DNA of 64,000 nucleotides, taken from Wolfiporia cocos. Taxonomy: Eukaryota; Basidiomycota; Agaricomycetes; Polyporales; Phaeolaceae. The notes beneath the pieces are model-generated. The model saw only the letters and a list, made by a program, of their open reading frames with translations. It made no database searches and was not told the DNA's origin. The stretch is taken from NCBI GenBank assembly GCA_029448655.1, contig JACCLO010000001.1:1302001-1366000 (forward strand), written 5' to 3'. Made by a program: the position numbers and the translations under genes. Shown piece after piece: positions 11,966 through 22,337 of this stretch (within the stretch, counting starts at the first letter, position 1; the number at the start of each line of letters is the position of its first letter).

Positions 11966-14602
11966 ATGAGTGCACTCGCGTCCCCATCCACCGGCGACGC
12001 CAGCATGACGATACCCCTCCGCATGCCTTCCTCTCCCCACCGTCCCCAGAGCGACGCGGAGGCAATCAGGATAAACAACCAGATCGACGAGGATCTCAAG
12101 GTGATTCGGCTGCACCCTCAGCGCTACTCCGCGACTAACACGTTCTTCCGCACAGCGCGAGCATGAGCAACTCAAGCGGCGAAGACCAAAGGAGATCAAA
12201 GGTATGCGCTCTCCGCCAGTAGCTGTGACTCGCGCAGCGGGACATTTGATCCAAACCCCGTGCCATGGCGAGCCAATTTATATCCGGGCCGCACTATCGT
12301 CCGCCACAATACCCATTCATCTTGACTCCGTACCATGTCGGGGAATAGATCTGACATGTTCCAATCTAGTGATGCTTCTTGGGCAGGCAGAGTCAGGAAA
12401 GTCGACGCTACAGAAACAATTTCAGCTCTACTACTCGTCTCAAACATTGGACCATGAGCGGCCCGCATGGCGACCCATTGTCTACTTCAACATCCTGCGA
12501 GCGATTCGTATGATCCTGGCGGAGCTCGACTATGAGTATTTCTCTGCACAGGGAACCACTGCACCCACGGTGGCCCCGTCCCTGTCCAGTTCATCTGGCG
12601 ATTCTCAATCGGGGCCGTCGACTGGATACAGCTCTGTCGACCCTGCATGGATTGCAGAACTGTCTCAGCTCCGGAGCAAGCTCCTCCCTTTGGTCGCGAG
12701 CGAGGACGCGCTTGCGTCTGAGCTGAGCGGAGGTGTCACCGTAACTGGGGGGCGCACTGGTGTATACGTGCGTGCTGGCTGGCAAGCTCTTACTACGGCG
12801 TCTCGCTCTTGGCCGCTCTCGGACATCCGTGGCACCAACGGAGCGAAGGCTCCCGTCATGACCGACATTGTTGCGAAGACGCTAGCGGCCAATCAAGACG
12901 AGATTGAAGATCTCTGGCACCATCCTGGGGTGAGAGTGCTACTGGCAACAAACAAGCTGCGTCTGGAGGAGTATGCCGCCTTGTGCGTCGTGTAGTCAAT
13001 GCGGCTGATGCACGAGCGCTGACATTGCCGCTGAAGCTTTCTGGACAGTATACACAGAATAGCACAGCCAGATTACTTGCCTTCGACAGGTAACTCGTCC
13101 ATCGTGCTCTGACCTCTTACACAGATGACCCGACACAGCGTAGACGATATTCTCCACGTTCGCCTGCAAACCCTCGGCGTCAAGGAACATGTCTTCGATA
13201 TCAATATGGCCGGATCCAACTATACATGGCTTCTGTACGATGTCGGCGGTGCGGTGGGTACACCCCTTCTCACAATTCCAACCCTGAGCTGATCACTATT
13301 TCCATTATTTTCTGCGCGTTCGGGATCGGATCTCCAGCGGGGACAGGTGAGCGTCTTGCGCGGTGCTCCATACGGTGGAGCCCTCCCATAAGCAATGACA
13401 TCTGACGGTGACTTTGTCCACGCATCGCCAGAGGCAGGCATGGGTGCCTTACTTCGAAGATGGTGCGCGCCACTTTCCTTTCTGTGTCTTCCATGCAGGA
13501 ACGCACCGCGCGTTCCTGGGCGATGTGTGCTCCCCGTGGCGACCGGCACATCCCTACTGCGACTCTGACAGTTGGGCGGTGCTGCTGCGTGCGGCGCCCG
13601 GCCGCATGCCCGAAGGCTCGTGCCTCACGCTGATCAGTCATGCATATCTTCTGCGTCTGCTTGGGTACTGTGGTCACTAGCTGAGACTGGGCACAGCGAC
13701 GGCCGTTATCTTCCTTGCTCCGATCAGCGCATTTGATCAGGTGCGTGCGGGCTCGCTGTTCCCGTGAAGACTAGGCAGGCTGATGGCTCCTACCAATCGA
13801 TCTTCTCTCCACTGCACTTGGCGCGTGTTGCGGTGCTAGTACCTGGAAGAAGACGCGCGCACGAACCGCATAGACGACTCCCTGCAGCTGTTCACATCAA
13901 TATGCACGAACAAGCTCCTGCAGAAAGCCGCGCTGGTGCTCATGCTCAACAAGGCACGTATGTCCATGCACGCCGGCGCGGCCCACGCTGACGCCGCGCG
14001 CCGCCGCTCTGCCACCTCCCCGTGATGACGTCCGTGACGAACGACGTGCGTTCTGACGCAATGCAGACGGACCTGCTCAAGCAGAAGCTCGCGGCAGGGA
14101 TCAAAGTCCGACGATAGTGCGTATGCTGCTGCACAGCCGTGCTGCGATGGAGCCTGTCTGACGTAGCACGTCCTCACCCCGCGCACGCGTCGATCAGCAT
14201 ATCGTCATACGGCGACCGGCCAAATACGTATGAGGAAGTCTCGGAGTACTTCCGTGCGCACTTCATGCAGGTGCACCGGCGCAAGGACGCCCACCGGAGG
14301 CCGCTATATGTAGTGCGTGTCCCTTGATCGATGCTGTGATCCTGAAGTGATGTCATGCCCTTGCGCCGTGAACAGCACTTTACGTCCATGCTCGTACGTT
14401 GTATAGGGTATATTTGTGAGTAGAGTCACGTCATTGATCAATCGCGCCACAGGACATCAAAGCGACACAGAGAATCATTGTCAATGGTGCGTGGTCTGCC
14501 GCTTGAGTTGGTATCTGACCTCATCGCGGGCGGCGATGTGTCCCACCTGCAGTCAACGAGGCAATTATGAAGAGACACATGGCCACTATTGGCCTTGCAT
14601 GA
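11966..14602 (+). CDS. Atypical heterotrimeric G-protein alpha subunit
   Basis: Fourteen exons: 11966-12100, 12156-12201, 12370-12982, 13037-13089, 13144-13253, 13338-13346, 13432-13462, 13697-13740, 13840-13953, 14067-14116, 14198-14312, 14376-14393, 14453-14486, 14553-14602. The product is 473 aa. It should bind guanine nucleotide and act in membrane receptor signalling. Visible motifs are G1 GQAESGKST (65-73; usually GAGESGKST), switch I VRLQTLGV with the catalytic Arg kept, G3 DVGGA-RGQ (315-322; usually DVGGQ), and G4 NKTD (384-387). The G5 motif is altered to HFTSML. The helical domain carries a Ser/Gly/Thr-rich insert. The N-terminus lacks MG, so it is not myristoylated. One intron (13954-14066) uses a GC donor. 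Agaricomycetes have expanded sets of such divergent alpha subunits. Confidence 0.9.
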
Positions 14603-15247
14603 CCATCGATGACCTCCATCATTCTTGTAACCTAGACCCATCTTCTTTTGGAATGCTTGATTGTGGATATCCAGGCCAGTGATAGGTCGTGCTCAGAGGA
14701 GGCTATAAGTGGTAAGGCTGACCGTACCTGACTTACAGATATATTTGCTATGGGGTGCGCCCGGTGGTAGCGGCGTTGACCATCTACCAGAATACCTGAT
14801 ACACCAGCGTTAGTTGTGGTCGGAACCATATTTGACAGCGCTCGTCTTCCAGTTAGCTGGGGTGAATTTCTTGAGGAGCGCAAAGAGGAGTTACTTGGAA
14901 TGCAACCTTGTATGCTGTGTTCGAACTCAGACGGGGCGATGTCACGGCCAGGCAAATTACCGGCGACTTGTGAGTAAGGCGGTTGTGCATCAGACCATCC
15001 TCGACCTCGCCGGGGTGAGGCCGACTTTTCTAGTCATCCCGGGAGCAATGATGACGAGGCCCGGACGGCCGACGGCAGGGATAGGCATACATGAGAGTGC
15101 AACGTTCAACGTCCAATCCAGTGCTACGAACCTCGTCGGGTCAGGCTGTAGAAAAAAGTGTGAGGCCTTCTCGACTAAAAGTGCCGATCCTGTGGTCGCG
15201 CTCCAGTTTGCACTAACAACCTGACTTCCTGGATGGCGGGGCGCCAC
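14603..15247. other. Intergenic, no supported gene
   Basis: Open frames overlap on opposite strands (14814-15224 plus, 14990-15292 minus) and show no motif. I see nothing else here. Confidence 0.5.
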
Positions 15248-16556
15248 ATGTATTCGGTGAACTTCTATATAGAATCCAGGTCGCACCCACACACTGACAC
15301 ATTGATGGGATGATACCCTATGGGGACAGATCCTTCCTGGCTACTTTTTGCAAGACGACCCAGTGGCAGATTCTGCGTCCATGGGAGCGGTTAGCAGCAA
15401 TCCTTTGTATGCTTGGACCGAGGCCCGTCACACGCTGATATCACGGACAGCTTCCCCCACGCCTCGGCCTCCGCGACGATTCGTCTGACCGGTGGGCCAA
15501 GTTCTGCGCCCGCGTCGCTGGGTTGAACGCTTCCGCGCCCGCGGGTGCCACGTACAAAGTGTTATTCATAGGCCGACACGGCCAAGGATACCGTGCGTCG
15601 ATCAACACGAACGCCGGGTCTTCTGCTGACTGACGGGTGGTGTACTAGACAATGTCGGGAAGCTGAAGTACGGCGCAGAGGTGAGCTCATAGGCGGGTCT
15701 TGGTAGATGCCCACGAAGTGACGGCTGCATTTGAATAGCTATGGAATGAGTGAGCATGCGGTTATGCCGGTGATTCTGATTGATCCGAAGCTCGGTTTTA
15801 GTGTGATATCCAGGACGAACGGCGATGCTGAGATGATATGGGGGCCAGACCCTCTCCTTACCTCTGTCGGTATATCCCAAGCCGAAGCTGCACGCGCTGC
15901 CTGGCTTGCGGAAGTGCCGCACGGCATACCTGCCCCTCAGCGCTGCTATTCGAGTCCTCTGCGCAGGGCCTTGGACACATGGAGACTGATTTTGGCGAAA
16001 GCGACCTACTTCTGCCCGCAGCAAGGTAGGTGACCGTACTAGAGGTGAGGACCAAAGGATCTTGAGGATTTCGCAAGGTACTATGGTAATAGGATCTCCG
16101 TGAAACGTACGGCGAGCACACGTGCGACAAGAGGAATCCGCTGAGCGTCATACGACGGACGTTCCCGCTTCCACAGTTTCTGTACGAAGAGCCGTTCAGC
16201 GAGGAGGATATCTTGCATCAAGATCACGAGCGAGAGGCTGAGCAGCATGTGAAGGAGCGCGGACGAACAGTGCTAGATAGGATCTGGAGAGAGCCGGACG
16301 ACATCTGTGAGTGGCGGGCGGTTGGAGGTCCAGATATTCGTGTTAATTGTTTGAAAATGTCCCAGATATTTCGATAACTGCCCATGGGGGTATCATCAAT
16401 GGGCTGCTGCAGGCAATGGATCATCAGCACTATTCAGTTCCCACCGGAGGCGAGTCCCGCCACTGTATTGCTTTAGTTTGTGGAGCACAACTCGCTATCC
16501 ATATAGGAATTATGCCGCTCGTAGTCAAGTGCGAAGCCTTAATCGTATCTCCATAG
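15248..16556 (+). pseudogene. Histidine-phosphatase (phosphoglycerate-mutase-like) gene, broken
   Basis: The family motifs are clear: FIGRHGQGYHNVGKLKYG with the RHG catalytic core, GDAEMIWGPDPLLTSVG, SPLRRALDTW, GEHTCDKRNPLS, and ITAHGG with the second catalytic His. Inferred exons are 15248-15256 (tentative start), 15330-15389, 15451-15592, 15649-15680, 15739-15749, 15814-16044, 16093-16306, 16366-16449, 16507-16556. Two lesions lie in exon 6. One base is missing near 15990, after DTWRL. In the frame that resumes the homology there is a TAG at 16027-16029 where relatives have a Lys codon. The last intron begins with GC. The first exon is weakly supported. Everything downstream resumes cleanly, so the decay looks recent. 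An assembly error could explain one lesion but hardly both. Confidence 0.75.
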
Positions 16557-16613
16557 ATGCAGGATATTTGTCGCTCAGGCTAGGCCCTCCTGGCTAAGGT
16601 TTAAGTTACACCT

Positions 16614-16638
16614 TGTGGTTGTGGTGCCTACAACCACA
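16614..16638. other. Perfect 9-bp hairpin
   Basis: TGTGGTTGT and ACAACCACA flank a 7-nt loop. The hairpin lies between the broken phosphatase gene and the next gene. Its role is unknown. Confidence 0.5.
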
Positions 16639-17004
16639 GTTTCAGGCTCTAGCGGAGACTGTTCAAGGAGCTTCCAAGAGGTCTGCAGAGACTACGCCAG
16701 GAGATTGAGCATGCAGGCGACGTATGGAGGAACTAGGGAGCGCGACAGCATGTAGTATATGGCGGAAAGCTGAAGCCTGCGAGGTTAAATACAGAGACAA
16801 CCTAGGGAAAGGCTTTTGCGGCAAGTTCCGCAAAGCGTGGGAATCATAATCCGATAGTCAAAGATATGAAAGTGTGGAATAAAATCTGTCCTCATCTTGC
16901 TTTCCGTCGTCTTGCATACCTCTGCGCTCTGCTCCTACCGTTACTGCAGTTTTGCTGGACGCAATAGAGTCGAGGGCTCATTGTGGGTGCAACTGGCGGT
17001 TGGT

Positions 17005-20000
17005 ATGGACGTTGACCGAATTCCAGGATTTAGGGAGGACAAGTTTGGTGACAGCCCCATGCAAGCGGCACGACAAAAGCAGAAGCGCAAAGGTCGCAGT
17101 GTCATCAACCGCGAACGCACGGTTACCACGTTGACCGAGGGCGAGAGTGCTCTCTTCGTCTCGACTCCTTCTGACGACCCTCTTGTGTCTTCGCCATTCT
17201 CTGTGTCTTCCTCTGCCGGTCCCAACATGTCTCCTGGTTTCCAGATGCCCAACAACTTTGCTGCTTTCCCGTACAATGGCTACATGGCGCCGATGCCAGC
17301 GCCGAACTATGCACCGCAACATGATCACCAGCAGTTCTTCCACCGCCCACCGGGCCCGCCTTCTGCACAGAATGACCTTGAGGTACTGGAGAAGCTGAAG
17401 GAAACTATCAAGAACGGTCAGCATGAATTCTTTCGAGCTGTGCCTCAGCCCGCTGCTCTTGCGAATCTCTACATGGGTCCTAGATCGTCTCGAGTACCGC
17501 CTCATCCTGAGCAAATACCCACAGATCATCAGCATATGCCAATGGAAGTAGACGGCTCTGGTCCTCATAGTGACAAAGGTGCTGGCAATGGTCCGATCAA
17601 TGGCTCTAGATCTACAACTACATCACCGAGACTGAGTGACCGCGCCCGTCAAGGCTCTGATGCGTGGACAGGCCCAAGGATGCCGGCGCCTCCTCCCTCA
17701 GTGAGCGAATCAGAGACCACAAATGTGCACACTGCTCCCGAGTCGCGAGCCGCCTTACTGCAGACTGACTCTATGTGCTCTGCTTTACAGAAACCTGCGC
17801 AGTCTCCGAGGCAACCAGCCCCGCGAGCAGTCTCTAGATTTGACTCAACGAACACAGAGGCCGCGTCTGACGGCAATTCTCGGATCAATCCTCCAGAAAC
17901 AATCAAGTCTGTTGGTCCTGGTGTGCCATCTACTCCTCCGGAAAGCGCAAAACAGGTCGAGGCATCTAACGTTAGGACGGACGATACTCGGCAAGTCCTC
18001 CCTGGTTATCAAGTCAATGACCAGCAGAGTGTAGGTCGGACCCCTTCGGATAAGACTTTGGTAAGCGAGTCTCAAACGGCGGTTAAAAATGAAATATTGT
18101 CGCCTTCGAAGCCCGCCTATGACGGCAAAGGAGATGCACGGCCTCTACCGCGCGAAAACAGCTGGTCTCATCGTAACGGGCTTGATGAAAAATCACGATA
18201 TGAGCAAGAGCGACCTGGGCCACCCAATTCCCGCTATGAACGTGACTCACGGTTTGGTAACAGTAACGGAGGGGACAATCGTGGTCCTGGTCCAAGCCCA
18301 AGACTGTATGAGAGGGAGAAAGAAAGGGAACGCGACTACGAGCGGGAGCGTGACAGGAGTAGAGACTGGGAGCGCGACCGCGATAGGCGTCCTGAGTACT
18401 CACGAGCGCCCTTCAGGGAGGACAGGCGTATTGACGACCGCTCAAGAGTGCCTCCGGATACTCGCCGACCAATCGAGCAGCGTCCTTACGACTCTCGCTC
18501 ATATGAACACAGATCTGGCGACCCCGTCAGCAGCTCTCCCCGCATGATGCCTCCACGCGATAGGCATCCCTCGACTGAACTTCGTCAACACCGCTCCCTT
18601 GGCGAAGAGAGAGCAATCATTAGGCCGCACATCGAGTCTACCCCCTCCAGGTCTCTGCCAGACGATCGCCGTCCTGTCGTCCCGCCTCCATCGGATGAAC
18701 GTTCTTTCAAGCCAGCTCCCGGCGACGATCGTCGCGGGAACCCGCCTCCTCTTGCTGATCGCATACTTCGGGATACTGATGACCGTCGGGCTCCCCCGCC
18801 TGTGGTAGCTGCTGCCGATCGCTCTACTAGACCGTCGGACGACCGCAAACTACCTACTCTTTCTGACCCTGATCGCCCACCGCGGCCTGTTGACGATAGG
18901 CGTCCTCCAGTCACCCCGCCATCGTCTAGTGAGCGTATAATCAGACAGCCAGATGATCGCCGTCCTCCCCCACCCTCACCTGGTATGGGAGATAGACACG
19001 TGAGACCAGTTGACCGTCCTCCTATTCCGCTACCTCCAAGCACAAATGACCGACAGATTAGGCCAGCAGGCATCGATGATCGTCGTCCGCCCGTGACGCC
19101 ACCGGCAAGCTCAGATAGGCTGCATCGCCCTCCGGTCGATGACCGTCGTCTTCTTCCTCCACCTCCAGCTGATCGTCTCAGGCAGCCTGTTGACGACCGT
19201 CGTTCTCTGCATCCTCCTCCAGTTCAGAGCGAGAGCCGCGGTGCACCTTCGATACGCGCAACTACTGATGCACCCGCCCTGCGACCTCCCTTCGAAGAGC
19301 GCGGAGGCTTCCGTCCAGCAGTCAAGGAGGAGAGCACACGAACAATATCCTTGGAAGAGCGTATCAGCCGTGCTCCCAGTTTGCAGGAGCGCTTGAGTAC
19401 CAGTAGCAGTAGATCAGATGACAGACGCAGTCAACTGCCCCCACTAGTCGATGAACGCAGCAGTCGTCCACCGTCTTTGGAAGAGCGTCTCTCTCGTCCT
19501 GCCCCAAGCCCAGATGATCGTGCTATCCGTCCTCATGCTGATGAGCGTAGTTCACGTGCTCCGGCACCACCGCCGCCTACTATCGCGTCAGATCGACCTT
19601 CGAGATTTGGCCCTGGCTCTAGTGATGATCGCAAGATGCTCCTGGCTGAACCTGTACGCCCCCCTCTGGCTGCTCCCGCTGATAGACCTACTCGTCCGGA
19701 AGAGCGTGGACGCCCTCCGGAGCGTTTCGCTCACCCAGCCCCGCCTGCTGTGGGTGGACCTGACCGTGGACCTCCTCCGCGCACTACATATCCTAGTTCG
19801 CGTACGTCGTCCTTGGCCCGCGAGGAATCTCGCGTGTTTAAACCGCGTACCCCACCTGCTCGCTCTCCCGCCCGCCCAGACATTCGGGAATTCCGCCCTG
19901 CAGCAGATCCTTCGCCACGCGAGCGTGCGGACTATCGCCCACCATATCGTCCAGAGCAGGAGAGATACCCTAATGACCGCCGACCGGACTTGATGCAAGT

Positions 20001-20937
20001 CGACCCGCCGTCTCCCCGGCTCAGCGCTTCCTATCGCCGACCTCCCTCCCCGCCTCCTGCGGGTGGTGATACATATGCTTCACGGCCACGTACTTGGGTA
20101 CCGCCTAATGACGCCTATCCTGACGGTTCCGACCGCCGCCCGCCCTCTGATACTCGCGATTACAGTCGTGAATGGCGCGAAGATGGACGAGGCTTTGCGG
20201 ATGATTGGGAAGCAAGACGACGTACGTGGGACCGTACAAATGCTCACGATTACAATCAAGAGAGGTACGTGGAGCGCGAACCGGTGCCGAACAATGGATG
20301 GGAGACCCGTGAAGAGCGTGAACGTCGGGTCTCGTCGACTTTTCCTCCCCCTACGACTGTTGATCCTGCGCCTGCAACTCAGCGTTCTTATGATCGGCCT
20401 TTGAGCTCGCGCCTGACGGATGTATATGCAAATGACGACCGCGGATACCCAAGGGATCTAGAACGTGGAAGATACCCTGTTAACGACACTGCTCCATCAT
20501 TCTCTCGTGTGAGACCTCGAAGCCCTAGTCCTGTGAGGCGCCCCGGTGCCGTAGATGACTTGCGTCCTCCAGTGAAGAGAGCACGCGACGACACTTATGG
20601 ACCTGGCTACTATTCTTCGGCTACTGGTGGAGTTGACGTGCCCAGGGCAGGCCCTGGCACAGAGTACCCTCCGCCTCTGCGACGTTCACCATTGCCTGTC
20701 AGCAGCGCCCCGTACTATGACGACCATGCGCCCCCGTACGCAGCCGGCTCTGGGAGCAGTGCTCTACCGCGCGAGCGCGACTACGATCCTCGGGATCGCA
20801 CCCCGGATGTAGGGCGCTATCCGCCTTACGATAGGAGGGGTGAGCCCCCCAGTCGAGCACCCCCGCCACGTTCTCCTCCTCCTTTCAATCGATTCAGGGG
20901 AGATGATAGGCGGTACAATATACCTCCGCGCCCTTAA
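17005..20937 (+). CDS. Large intrinsically disordered Arg/Asp/Pro-rich repeat protein
   Basis: One uninterrupted frame of 1310 aa from ATG 17005. The frame is open further upstream to about 16897 without another ATG, so a 5' exon cannot be excluded. I do not recognise a named family. The N-terminal 180 residues look most ordered (REDKFGDSPMQAARQKQKRK; LEVLEKLKETIKNGQHEFF). From about residue 390 an alternating charged stretch (EREKERERDYERERDRSRDW) leads into more than a dozen spaced DDRR/DDRK-P units, then an Arg-Ser-Pro-rich tail with a basic nuclear-localisation-like site (PVKRARDD). Such composition is common in nuclear RNA-processing or chromatin proteins, but that is inference. The length without introns is unusual for this window. 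Confidence 0.8.
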   Translation: MDVDRIPGFREDKFGDSPMQAARQKQKRKGRSVINRERTVTTLTEGESALFVSTPSDDPLVSSPFSVSSSAGPNMSPGFQMPNNFAAFPYNGYMAPMPAPNYAPQHDHQQFFHRPPGPPSAQNDLEVLEKLKETIKNGQHEFFRAVPQPAALANLYMGPRSSRVPPHPEQIPTDHQHMPMEVDGSGPHSDKGAGNGPINGSRSTTTSPRLSDRARQGSDAWTGPRMPAPPPSVSESETTNVHTAPESRAALLQTDSMCSALQKPAQSPRQPAPRAVSRFDSTNTEAASDGNSRINPPETIKSVGPGVPSTPPESAKQVEASNVRTDDTRQVLPGYQVNDQQSVGRTPSDKTLVSESQTAVKNEILSPSKPAYDGKGDARPLPRENSWSHRNGLDEKSRYEQERPGPPNSRYERDSRFGNSNGGDNRGPGPSPRLYEREKERERDYERERDRSRDWERDRDRRPEYSRAPFREDRRIDDRSRVPPDTRRPIEQRPYDSRSYEHRSGDPVSSSPRMMPPRDRHPSTELRQHRSLGEERAIIRPHIESTPSRSLPDDRRPVVPPPSDERSFKPAPGDDRRGNPPPLADRILRDTDDRRAPPPVVAAADRSTRPSDDRKLPTLSDPDRPPRPVDDRRPPVTPPSSSERIIRQPDDRRPPPPSPGMGDRHVRPVDRPPIPLPPSTNDRQIRPAGIDDRRPPVTPPASSDRLHRPPVDDRRLLPPPPADRLRQPVDDRRSLHPPPVQSESRGAPSIRATTDAPALRPPFEERGGFRPAVKEESTRTISLEERISRAPSLQERLSTSSSRSDDRRSQLPPLVDERSSRPPSLEERLSRPAPSPDDRAIRPHADERSSRAPAPPPPTIASDRPSRFGPGSSDDRKMLLAEPVRPPLAAPADRPTRPEERGRPPERFAHPAPPAVGGPDRGPPPRTTYPSSRTSSLAREESRVFKPRTPPARSPARPDIREFRPAADPSPRERADYRPPYRPEQERYPNDRRPDLMQVDPPSPRLSASYRRPPSPPPAGGDTYASRPRTWVPPNDAYPDGSDRRPPSDTRDYSREWREDGRGFADDWEARRRTWDRTNAHDYNQERYVEREPVPNNGWETREERERRVSSTFPPPTTVDPAPATQRSYDRPLSSRLTDVYANDDRGYPRDLERGRYPVNDTAPSFSRVRPRSPSPVRRPGAVDDLRPPVKRARDDTYGPGYYSSATGGVDVPRAGPGTEYPPPLRRSPLPVSSAPYYDDHAPPYAAGSGSSALPRERDYDPRDRTPDVGRYPPYDRRGEPPSRAPPPRSPPPFNRFRGDDRRYNIPPRP

Positions 20938-21397
20938 CAGTAAGTAGGAGCCTTTGGTTCATGCTGCATGATGTGCTCATGCACCGCCGTAGTCTATACT
21001 TTGATCTAGCAATCAATTTCCGCCACCTACGAACATCTCCGTATCTCACAATGTGCATTTGTCAAATTTTGATTGTAATAACTCTTATCCTGATGACCCA
21101 TTCGCAACACAACCTCTCTAGACATATTTCCGTTATTTTCGTCTATATGACCTTCTTGTAAAGCCAATATGATCTATGAATATATGTTGACACTCTAGTA
21201 CCAGCTTCGCATTCCAGTGCCGAGTACACTCGAGACTGCCTTGCAAGGGACTAGAAAACATCGCCTTGTCGGAAACTCGCCGTATTATGACGAAGTTCTC
21301 CCACGATTAGCCGGGCGTCTGCTCGCTTATAGCGGAGTGGCAGTCCTATATAACGTGTCTACTGACTTCGCTGCTGTACAGCTTGTACTCGTCCATC
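20938..21397. other. Intergenic
   Basis: AT-rich 3' flank of the repeat protein, then the upstream region of the sorting nexin. No gene is seen. Confidence 0.5.
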
Positions 21398-22110
21398 ATG
21401 ACGACTGTATCACCGTTCGCTCGCAGCAGTGTCTTCGATGAGCCCCGCTTAGGTGGACGCGAGCAGACTGTGAGTTTTCGCCGCCAAAATTCTGCCCATG
21501 AAGACCAGAATGTGAACAGGATCCATTCCAACGCCCTTGCAGATCGAGGAGATGTACAGTGTGCCCGAGAGCTTCCTGGAGATAGAGGTCCGCAACCCGC
21601 AAACACATGGTGCGTGTCCTCTCGTGCCGATATTGGGACGCCGTGACGCTGATACACGAGCGTTGCGCAGGGTTCGGCCGTAAGATGTACACTGATTATG
21701 AGATAGTATGCAAGGTATGTCCATGATTCTGCAGCGCCACGGACCGTATGCTAAGCTAGGCTAGACCAACATCCCCGCATTCAAACTACGCCACTCTGTC
21801 GTTCGTCGGCGGTACTCAGACTTCGAAGCATTCCGAGATATTCTGGAGCACGAGTCGACACGCGTTAATATCCCTCCCTTACCTGGAAAGGTATTCACGA
21901 ACCGCTTCTCTGACGAGGTCATTGAAGCACGGCGAGAGGGTCTCGAGCGTTTCCTCACCGTCGTTGCCGGACACCCTCTGTTGCAGGTACGTTCAATCAG
22001 CTTGCATATTGGCTGCGGTCAGAGGTGCTGACGCACAATTGAAGACCGGTAGCAAGGTTCTCTGTGCATTCCTGCAGGACCCTGCCTGGGACAAGAGTCA
22101 ATGGCAGTAG
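21398..22110 (+). CDS. SNX3: Sorting nexin 3 (PX-domain protein)
   Basis: Five exons: 21398-21469, 21543-21609, 21671-21714, 21765-21986, 22045-22110. The product is 156 aa, close to the usual 160. SNX3/Grd19 binds phosphatidylinositol 3-phosphate on early endosomes and works with retromer in recycling cargo to the Golgi. Almost the whole protein is a PX domain. Visible motifs are [31 protein letters not shown], the lipid-binding [20 protein letters not shown], and [18 protein letters not shown]. It ends WDKSQWQ. All junctions are GT-AG and keep frame. The ATG at 21398 gives a short disordered N-terminus typical of the family. It converges on the Trs65 gene. Confidence 0.95.
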
Positions 22111-22337
22111 AGGATTAGCCGCGCCCGCGCTGAGTTTCAAAGCCAGTCATTCGACTGGTGGGCATTGATACCTTGTTGTCGCATGCATTCCCCTTATTCA
22201 GTCTTGTATACGCTCTGTTCACCTTGTTGTCCACCATCTTTTTCGGGAGAAGGACGGGATATCCCCATGATCGGTCCGTCTGTACCTGTACTCTACGCGC
22301 GGTTGTAAATACTACAACAACTCATGGAAATGTCTCA

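Noticed and set aside
18585..19073. 162-codon minus-strand frame inside the DDRR-repeat gene
   Set aside because: It is explained by the biased repeat composition of the plus-strand gene.
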